A stretch of 64,000 bases of DNA, from contig CM071931.1 in NCBI GenBank assembly GCA_016081115.2, positions 15,786,317 through 15,850,316 of the forward strand, in the 5' to 3' direction. Positions 55,718 to 64,000 of this stretch are shown one piece after another. This DNA is from Rehmannia glutinosa. Its lineage: Eukaryota > Streptophyta > Magnoliopsida > Lamiales > Orobanchaceae. A program made the position numbers and the translations under genes. The notes below the pieces were generated by a model that saw only the letters and a program-made list of their open reading frames with translations, searched no databases and was not told the DNA's origin. Position 1 is the stretch's first letter. Every line of letters starts with the position of its first letter.

Positions 55718-58700
55718 TGTTATAACCCGAAATTTTTCATATTTATTTACACGATTTATATCATTCATAAACATAATTTCATGCATTTTAATATTTCATA
55801 TTGGCATTAGAATACATGAATAATCTTGATATTTCAATTTTTAGTTTAATTATGTTAGGTTACTACTTGTGCACTATTTAAAGAAATCGGGTAATAAACA
55901 TTTTGAACTTTATTTTATTACATCAATGGATTTGTGTAAAGTACAAATATGTGTTAGAGTATAAATTTTTAAATACATGTATATGTCACTAATTGTTAAT
56001 CATAAGTTGAGGGGTCAACATGCATTTTAAACACGCTTTTCTTTAGGGGCTAAAGTGCAATTTTTAAAAGTCTTGCATTATTGCTTCTTTACTGTTAAAT
56101 TTTGACAGCTATATGGTGAAATGAATCTGAAAGTTTCAACATATGATAAGGAAAAAACAAAACAAATCAAAGAAAGAAATAAAAAGGAAAGAAAACCTAC
56201 CCGTGTAAGCATTATCTTCATCAAAAATCCAAATATTCTTCCAACTTTTCTCTTGATTTTTGTTTAGAAAAACAATCTTCCAGACACATCTTTGTTTAAG
56301 AAAGATAGATCCTCAACTAATTGGTAAGTATTGTTCGACCGCTAAACACCTATAAAAGTCTAACAATCCTCACAAGAGAACGAGATCAATTGTAGGGTAG
56401 CAAGTTAATCACAAGTCGTCTCTCAAGGAAGACTTAGCCGGCAAATAATTATTATTCAACACAATAGACAGAAAATAAAACCTAAACACTCTAACCAGAT
56501 TTGTTGATTTTAAATAAACTAAAAGAAAACAATTAAAAAGATGAATTAAAACTAAGCACGAATAAACTTGGAGAAAAAGATATGGAAGAAAGTCTAGGAT
56601 TATGGATTCATTTCATCAAACTTGCAAGCAGAATATCAATTAATTGATCATGCGGTTAACAAATATAACAATTATGTAAAGACTAGGTCTAGATCTGATA
56701 ACTCTCGTATTCACATATTAGGGCTATCCCAACATAATTTGCTATTTTCATTAAGCCTTGGGTTAGATAATACATTTCTTATTCATATCTAACCCCCTGA
56801 ATAAATTTAATCCAGGGATAATATCTTCGATCGATCTCAATTATCCCCTTAAACAATCAAGAGTCGGCCAAACAATCAATCAACAAGTAAAACAATTTAT
56901 TCAGGAAAGCAGATCAATTAATCAATACTCATGCTTGTTTGTTTGAATCAAATCATCATAATCCTAGAACAAGGAAATTAGTTCATGCTTGGGGATGGGA
57001 TCATAATCTCAATTGAAGGAAAGAAAACAATCATAAACATGATCATGCAACAATATAATCACCCAACAATTGAAATCAGACAAAAGAGATGAAGAAATCT
57101 TACTCTTTGATTAAGAAGCAAAATAACTTCAAGGGGAAGAATCCAAGCAATCCCAATGTTGAATGGAAGAGAAAAATACCAAAAACTAAAGTCTAAAAGT
57201 GCTATGAATGAAGGTGTGTCGAAAATAGGGGTTCCCCAAGTCCTATTTATAAGCCTAGAGTCTTAAACAAGTTGGAAGAGCCAAAAAACACGAAACAATC
57301 GAGAATTTCGTGTTCAGCAAGTCACGGCGTGTGACCACGCGCAAACCGCGCCAGCGCTCCGCGCTCTTCTTTGCTCGTTCTTGTCTGCAGCGCACGATCA
57401 CAAGACACCACTTGCGCATGATCGCACGACCTCCAAACGTCGGAATTCATCTTGATGTCTTCTTATGAATTGTAGATCTATCTCTTATTTTTCCATAGCC
57501 ACTTGAATCACCTCAATATCAACTTTCTAGAGAGAGTTATGGCCAAAATACCAAGACGTGCCATTTTCGAGATTTTGACATATTATTTTGCATTGTACAT
57601 GATTTTAACCCATCGAAACGTCTTCATTTGAATTTAGTAGCAGAGATAAACATTGAGAACTTTGAATTATCTTTCGAATGGTGCATGAATCATGTCAATT
57701 GGACTTTGGATGCGAACGTTACGTCCAAATACGATGACTGCCACAGTTGCGTGATGACTTTTTAACATTTTTTGCTCCAAAACTTGTTTTTTCCATCAAA
57801 ACCTAAAAAATCAATAAAATAACACAACGTAACACTAAAACATGCAAATGCAAATAAAATACGCCAAAAATATGTATAAATCATCATACAAAACATACAC
57901 AAAGTTGTATATATGAGTTTAGTTTATGTTTTTGAGTTTTGAGAAGTTAAAAATCGGATTAAGGGTTTGTAAAACAAGAAAGAACAAGATAAACACAAAG
58001 TTGTTATAGTACAAAATCTGTTTTATTGTGCTGTAGAAAAGGTTGCATTTGAAGGTCTAAAATCATGATTTTTAATTATTTGAAGTCATGGTTATATTTT
58101 TATACATGTTAGTTCATTGTGTTAAAAAATTGGGAGGGATTGAATACATTAAGAGATGTGAAAATCTACATGAACTATAAGGTGGCAGCATGATCCTTTG
58201 TTTCAGTCCAGCAGCAGGTTTCTTCTGTATTTCTCCATTTCCACCAGTTTGCTTTCCGAATTTGGAGATTTTTAAAACATGAAAGTTGTAGAAACTTGAA
58301 TTATATTTTCAGTCCAACTTGAATCATCTCAATATTATTTTTCTACAGAAAGTTGTGTTGAAAATACTGAAGGTTGCCAGAGTGAAATTTTCAGACGTTT
58401 TAGTTGAATATTTTCTAAGTTTTGTCAATTTTAATGAGTTAAAATTCATACATGACATACATACATGACTTCAATAATACTTAATATATTATTGTGAATT
58501 TGGTTGTGCATTTTTGATATATTCATAAGTCAAAATCTCGATAAAGAAGCGAATAAGGTTGATTAGGCGAATCAGGATAAGGACATCACCTTGTGAGTAT
58601 AATCTTGTAATTTGTTATTTGACTATTATGTGATTGTATAATTGGTGTTTTTGAATGAATTCAATATGTGTTAATTTTTGTGAATATGAATCCATTGTAT

Positions 58701-59578
58701 TCTAAATGTGAATTATATGGTTGTTTTGGTGATATTATGATGGTGTTGATATGAATGTGAGAAATGTGAAATGTATTGATGATATTGATATGGAATCGAG
58801 ATATATGAAATGTATCTATGATACTGATATTAATATGTGTTATGTGAATATGGAATATGCATTCATCAGAGATAAAAGGATTCGGTTATGGCCACCAATA
58901 TCCTTGAATCATGTGTTACAGATTTTCAGAATTTTCCGAATACAGAGTACCGTACGGCCACCCCGAGTTCTTGGAACTCAAATATATGTGTTGTGAATTA
59001 TAGAATGCCATGGTCATATTCGTGATCACGATTTATTCTTGTATATAAATGGTTCATAACAGTAAAAGAATATGACGAAACATATGCATTTGTGTACTTA
59101 TTAATGATATAAATAGAATGTGTAAGATGTGTTGATGATGTGCTTTGTGTTGATGATGTGCTTGTGTGATGTTAAATAACATGTTACTTGATTATACTTA
59201 TTGAGCTTGCAACTCACCAATTGCAATGTTGACTATTTTTAGATTATGTAGATGAAAGTGATAGGTGAAGCTTTTGTACAAGTTGAAGCATGGATCCAAG
59301 GTCGGCCAGTTGATTTCCAGTCCTTCTTCCTCAGCTCGTCATTTGCATATCATTTTAGGATCTTGTTTATAAGAATGTGGTATATAATTGGTTGTAATAT
59401 AAATTATGTATGTGTGTATGAGTGCTAAAAACCTTTTCATTTGGGAAAAATATTTTTGTTTGTACAATATGTTTGCAATAATAATAAATATGTGTACTCT
59501 GATAAGCAAAGCAGTTGTAATGCATTTAAGTTGGTATTTGTATTTTAAGTATATATGTTATAAGGCAAGGGTGTTACA
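55718..59578 (+). repeat. Gypsy 5' LTR, interrupted
   Basis: Starts TGTTATAACCCG and ends GGGTGTTACA, 6 bp before the primer-binding site. The 3.86-kb span includes an inserted opposite-strand LTR (56332-57890), leaving about 2.3 kb of LTR proper. The 3' LTR is outside the window, so the start is inferred. Confidence 0.65.
56332..57890 (-). repeat. Nested solo LTR of an Athila/Tat-like gypsy element
   Basis: On the minus strand it starts about TGTATGATGATTTATAC and ends CTTGCTACCCTACAATTG ... GCGGTCGAACA, the same kind of ending as the LTR at 30915-32383. It has a minus-strand TATA box (CTTATAAATAGG, about 57245-57255) and a GC-rich CACG/GCGC cluster (57315-57430). No internal coding is attached, so it appears to be a solo LTR. 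A clean 5-bp target duplication was not found. Confidence 0.6.
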
Positions 59579-59584
59579 ATTTAG

Positions 59585-59597
59585 TGGTATCAGAGCC
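59585..59597 (+). promoter_or_regulatory. Gypsy primer-binding site (initiator Met tRNA)
   Basis: TGGTATCAGAGCC, a perfect consensus match, 6 bp after the LTR end. Confidence 0.92.
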
Positions 59598-59685
59598 AGG
59601 GTTTTGTATATCATGACATGACAAGTGTATTTTCGTTTTATATTATATGTTGGCATAAGTCATAATTATGCTGCGTTTTAGGCAA

Positions 59686-60840
59686 ATGGATATACATCAA
59701 GAACCACATGTTGAAAATGATGAGCAAAGTGTTCATGAAGGAGAAAGAATAGCCCAGCCAGGGTCACATTCATCTCATCCATCTCAACATCATGCACATG
59801 GAATACCTGCTCATTTTATGTATCCACAATATTAACCGATAAACCCTCCTGAACCCGTGAACGAAGGTATGATAAACTAAGAAAAATGGGAGCTATTGAT
59901 TTTACCATCACCACGCATCCAACAAATGGCGAAACTTGGTTGAAACGGACCGAGAGGGTTCGAATTTGATGAAATGCACTCGATGAAAAATTTGATTATG
60001 CAATGTCACTTCTTTAGGGAGATGCTTATGATTGGTGGGAGACTATACCTAATAGCACTACACAACCTCATGTATTGACTTGGGATGATTTTCTGAGGGA
60101 ATTCCATGATGCATATCTACCAGAGGTTTACAGGGATTAGAAAGAAAAAGAATTTCTTGAGCTTAAACAAGGGAATCGATCAGTTGCAGAGTATGGAGTA
60201 TTGTTTAATCAACTTTCTCATTATGTCCCACATATGATAGCTATAGAAAAGAAGAAATGCAATAGATTTGAGGCTGGACTTTGATTTGCTATTCGAAATC
60301 GTATTACACTTTCAGATTTGGAGTTGTATAGTAAGTTGAAAGCTGCAGTAATACGTGCTGAGAAATTGGAAACTGAATCAAAACAAAACTTTCAATACAA
60401 TAAGAAGAGACAGGGTGACGAAACTAGATGATTTAAAAATAAAAAAGAGTTTACTCAATATACACAAAATAGTTTCTCCAATAGTTCTAAAGGTGGAAAT
60501 TTCAGAGACACGACATCAGCTAGTAAAGGTTCTGGTTCTTCATCATCAGTTGTCACTTGTGTTCATTGTGGGAAACATCATTATGGAGAGTGCAGACTGC
60601 TTACTGGGAAATATTTTAGATGTGGGGAACCTGGTAACATAGCAAGAAACTGCCCAAAACCCGTGAAGAAAACACAGTTGAACAAACTAGATCTGGTGGC
60701 TTTAATCCTAACAGAGGTCGAGGTCGTGGAAGATTTGGTACAGGCAGAGGAATTAATGCAGATGAAAGCCAGAGTAGCAGACAACAAACTCAGGCTCGAG
60801 TTTTTTCTATAACTAAGGAAGACGCTAAAGTTACTCCAAC
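59686..60840 (+). pseudogene. Gypsy gag
   Basis: Starts MDIHQEPHVENDEQSVHEGE; a TAA appears after about 50 codons. The capsid core is readable across shifts: MGAIDFTITTHPTNGETWLK, DAYDWWETIPNST, WDDFLREFHDAYLPEVYRD and FLELKQGNRSVAEY. The nucleocapsid has CVHCGKHHYGEC (about 60555-60590). A second knuckle (YFRCGEPGNIARNCP) has lost its first Cys (Tyr) and its His (Asn). At least five in-frame stops are present. Confidence 0.85.
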
Positions 60841-60841
60841 T

Positions 60842-61408
60842 GTGATAAGTGGTAATCTTTCCATTTCTCGAATAAATGCTTATGTTTTATTTGATCCAGG
60901 AGCAACGCATTCATTTGTGTCACAATCATTTGCATCACACTTGGACTATAAACCAGAAATGTTGGACTATGATTTACTTGTTCAAACTCTAGTGGGCAGT
61001 GTAGATATTGTAAATACTGTGTTTCGTGATTGTGAACTTTTGGTTGGGAATTCTAAATTACGTGCTACATTACTTGTTATGCCGTTAAAGGATTTTGATG
61101 TGATTCTGGGTATGGACTGGTTAAGTGAATATCATGTTAAAGTCGATTGTTTGACTAAAGGAATAGTGTTGGAACTATCAGATCAGACACAAATAATATT
61201 TAAAGGGGAAATGGAAATTTTGTCTGCTTGTATAATATCTGCATCTACAACATTCAAAATGATTAAGAAATATTGTGAAAGCTACTTAGCTCATGTTATA
61301 GACACTAGATTATATGGTTTGAAAATTGAAGACATTCCAGTAGTTAGAGAATATCCAGATGTGTTTCCAGATGATTTGTCAGGGTTACCTCCAGATAGAG
61401 ACATATAG
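60842..61408 (+). pseudogene. Gypsy protease and linker to RT
   Basis: A 188-residue open frame with AYVLFDPGATHSFVSQSFAS (active site; Asp-Pro-Gly where the family has Asp-Ser/Thr-Gly), LLVMPLKDFDVILGMDWLSE and the linker YPDVFPDDLSGLPPDRDI. It ends at TAG (61406-61408), where the family continues into RT. Confidence 0.87.
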
Positions 61409-62844
61409 TTCACATTCGAATTACAACCTGGTACAACACCAATTCCTATTCCTCCTTGTAGAATGGCACCTATTGAGTTACAAGAATTAAAGAAACAATT
61501 ACAAGAGTTACTTGATAAAGGATACATTAGACCAAGTGTTTCACCATGGGCCGCACCAGTATTGTTTGTTAAAAAGAAGAATGGCACTTTGAGATTGTGT
61601 ATAGACTATCGACAGTTGAATCAAGTGATGGTGAAGAATAAATATCCATTACCCAGGATAGATGATTTATTTGATCAGTTGCAGGGTGCTAGAGTTTTCT
61701 CAAAGATTGATCTGATGTCAGGGTATCATGAGTTGAAAATTGCAGAGAATGATATACCAAAAACAGCTTTTAAAACTAGATATGGTCACTATGAATGTTT
61801 AGTGATGCCTTTTGGATTGACTAATGCACCTGCTGTGTTTATGGCATTGATGAATAATGTGTTTAGGCCATACTTGGATAAATTTGTGATTGTCTTTATT
61901 GATGATATTCTAATATACTCAAAATCTACCGAAGAACATGAACAACATCTGAGAATCGTGTTGCAAACTTTACGAGAGAAGCAATTGTATGCAAAACTTA
62001 GTAAATGTGAATTTTGGTTAGATCAAGTTATCTTTTTGGGACATGTATTTCTGCTGATGGTATTAAAGTTGATCCGAAGAAAGTTGAAGCAGTGATTAAA
62101 TGGGAAAACCCGAAAAATGTTTCAGAAGTCCGTAGTTTTCTGGGTTTAGCTGGGTATTATAGAAGGTTTGTTGAGAATTTTTCTCTCATTGCGTCTCCAT
62201 TGACGAAATTATTGCGAAAAGATGTTTGTTTCAAATGGACAGACAGTTGCCAGAAGAGTTTTGATGAGTTGAAGAAAAGGCTTACAAGGGTTCCAGTGTT
62301 GACAATTCCTTCAAGTACTTATGGTTTTGTTGTTTATAGTGATGCTTCTTACCAGGGTTTGGGATGTGTTTTAATGCAACATGGTAAAGTCATTGCTTAT
62401 GCTTCTCGCCAACTTAAACCATATGGGATGTCTTATCCTACACATGACCTTGAACTTGATGCAGTTGTTTTTGCTTTAAAGATATGGAGACATTATTTAT
62501 ATCGTACCACATTTCAAATTTTCACTGATCATAAAAGTTTAAAATACTTATTGAGTCAGGAAGAATTGAATATGCGGCAAAGAATATGGCTTGAATTATT
62601 GAAGGATTATGATTGCACTATTGAATATCATTCGGGGAAAGCTAATGTTGTTGTTGATGCTTTAAGTCGAAAATCTTATGGTGTTGTTTCATATATGTCA
62701 GTGCATTCTTTAACGTATTTGATTGGTCTGAGAAACCTGAATGTTGAAATGAATGTAAATGATATAGGTGTTATATGCGCTTCGATTCATGTACGACCTG
62801 TGATGATTGAAAGAAATAAACAAGTTGCCTCACTAACTAGCTAA
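61409..62844 (+). pseudogene. Gypsy reverse transcriptase and RNase H
   Basis: RT: LLDKGYIRPSVSPWAAPVLF, LRLCIDYRQLNQVMVKNKYP, FSKIDLMSGYHELKI, MPFGLTNAPAVFMALMNNVF and VIVFIDDILIYSKS (catalytic DD, about 61890-61925). Near 62040 one base is missing and the frame shifts to GTCISADGIKVDPKKVEAVI. The thumb (VRSFLGLAGYYRRFV) and RNase H follow: VYSDASYQGLGCVLMQHGKV, FTDHKSLKYL and GKANVVVDALSRKS. The RNase H Asp residues of YSDAS and TDHK are present. Apart from the shift this is the best-preserved enzyme region in the window. Confidence 0.92.
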
Positions 62845-62930
62845 TCAGGAGGCCCGTTTACTTATGTTTTCTCATATGAATCTTTTTTGCTCAATTTCTT
62901 AATGATAAACTAACCAGTATTGCAGAGAAA

Positions 62931-63995
62931 GTGAAACAAGAAAATAGTACCACATTTGTTTTGAACAGTGATGGTAGTTTGATGATCAATAATCGACTTT
63001 GTGTTCCTGATGTTGATGGCCTAAGACATCAGATAATGGAAGAAGCTCATACTGCACCATATGTTATGCATCCAGGTAGTACGAAAATGTATCAAACCTT
63101 GAAAAATCATTATTGGTGGCCCAGAATGAAGAAAGATGTAGCCGAATACATTTCGAAATGCTTGACTTGTCAACAGATTAAAGCAGAACATCAGGCACCA
63201 GTGGATAAGTTGCATCTACTACCTATTCCCGTTTGGAAGTGGGAGCATATTACTATGCATTTTCTTTACGGTCTACCAATGACACCAAGGAAAAATGATG
63301 CAGTTTGGGTTATTGTTGAAAAATTGGCGAAAAGGTATGTGATTGAGATTGTTAAATTACACGGTGTACCTTTATCATTGTTTCAGACCGAGATCCTCAT
63401 TTTACGTCGAGATTTTGGGGTAGCTTACAACAGGCTTTGGGTACTAAATTACATTTTAGTACAACTTTTCATCCACAAACAGATGGTTAGTCAGAAAGAA
63501 CTATTCAGACTTTAGAAGATATGCTTCGTGCATGTGTTCTTGAATTTAAAGGCTCTTGGGATGAATATATTGCATTGATGGAATTTGCGTATAATAATCA
63601 ACATCATAGTAGCATTGGCATGGCGCCCTATGAAGAATTATATGGTAGAAAATGTAGGAGTCCAGTATGTTGGGATGAAGAGGGAATGAGGTTGTTAAAA
63701 GGTCCGTTTAAAAGTGAAAATAGTTAAAAATAGATTAAAAGTAGAGCAAGATAGACAAAAGAGTTATGTTGATCAACATAGACGGGAAATGGAATATGAA
63801 GTTGGTGAGAAAGTATTTCTTCGTGTTTCTCCGTGGAAAGGTATTCTCAGATTTGGAAAGAAAGGTAAACTAAGTCCTCGTTACATTGGGCCATATGAAA
63901 TACTTGAAAAGATTGGACCACTGGCATATCGACTTGCCGTGCCCCACTGAGTTATCTCAGATTCATAATGTGTTTCATGTTAGCATGCTTCGCCG
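62931..63995 (+). pseudogene. Gypsy integrase
   Basis: Zinc region: AHTAPYVMHPGSTKMYQTLK and CLTCQQIKAEHQ. The first catalytic Asp is lost: WEHITMHFLYGLP has His where the family has Asp (MDF). About 40 bases are missing between VIVEKLAK and RYVIEIVKLHGVP, and a shift follows. The second Asp (DRDPHF) and a DG-stop-SERT segment are readable in another frame, then LRACVLEFKGSWDEYIALME, FAYNNQHHSSIGMAPYEELY and GRKCRSPVCWDE. The C-terminal region (SPRYIGPYEILEKIGPLAYR) ends with VFHVSMLRRY at the window end. Confidence 0.9.
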
Positions 63996-64000
63996 ATACA

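Larger units (their letters stand above)
55718..64000 (+). mobile_element. Ty3/gypsy retrotransposon (plus), running off the window
   Basis: 5' LTR (55718-59578, containing a nested LTR), Met-tRNA primer-binding site, gag, protease, RT, RNase H and integrase up to VFHVSMLRRY at the window end. Pol is closely similar to the minus-strand gypsy at 33-54 kb, so both belong to one lineage. Stops, frameshifts and a mutated catalytic Asp make it inactive. CAG and CTG sites are written normally here. Confidence 0.9.

Noticed and set aside
58751..58996. 81-residue open frame inside the gypsy LTR
   Set aside because: Asn/Tyr/Met-rich, lies in LTR sequence and resembles no protein family.

Overview
The window looks like a piece of a flowering-plant (eudicot) nuclear genome. 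It is AT-rich, has no bacterial-style gene packing, shows GT-AG and GC-AG introns, and is dominated by plant LTR retrotransposons with methionine-tRNA primer-binding sites. It also has FAR1/MULE-type relics, a CACTA element and a TIR element. The retroelement proteins recall Lamiales sequences, but that is an impression, not a demonstrated assignment.

Layout. 0.8-1.6 kb: a small DNA transposon with long inverted repeats. 1.95-2.41 kb (minus): the only intact-looking host gene, a short secreted protein made of three RHLLQ-type repeats. 3.4-12.7 kb (plus): a FAR1-related (MULE-transposase-like) gene with recognisable exons, broken by stops and frameshifts and split by a 6.4-kb insertion. That insertion carries minus-strand relics of a hexokinase gene and a DUF212-type gene. 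12.7-16.4 kb: spacer with a tandem duplication of about 317 bp. 16.4-20.2 kb (minus): a 5'-truncated Ty1/copia element with a 492-bp internal duplication. 20.2-23.1 kb (minus): a broken coiled-coil retroelement reading frame interrupted by a 1,334-bp CACTA element, which itself holds a tRNA-like Pol III box pair. 23.1-24.7 kb: a gypsy-type LTR. 24.7-29.0 kb (minus): a decayed Sirevirus-like copia element with its LTR, gag and protease, inserted in an Athila/Tat-like gypsy element whose integrase tail and 3' LTR run to 32.4 kb.

33.06-54.26 kb: a complete but defective Ty3/gypsy element (minus). It landed in a ~93-bp tandem array and was itself split by a 13.6-kb Sirevirus-like element (plus, 38.67-52.23 kb) with paired 1.58-kb LTRs and a perfect ATCCC target duplication. 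54.5-54.9 kb (minus): a second, different FAR1-family fragment. 55.7-64.0 kb: another Ty3/gypsy element (plus) that runs off the window; its 5' LTR contains a nested solo LTR in the opposite orientation.

The genes do not form a pathway; the window records nested insertion. The two points that most deserve checking are the small secreted repeat protein and a systematic sequence signature. In the 34-52 kb elements, CAG and CTG triplets are repeatedly written as CG, both between paired LTRs and inside conserved motifs. This looks like base-calling error at methylated CHG sites, and it may create many of the apparent frameshifts.
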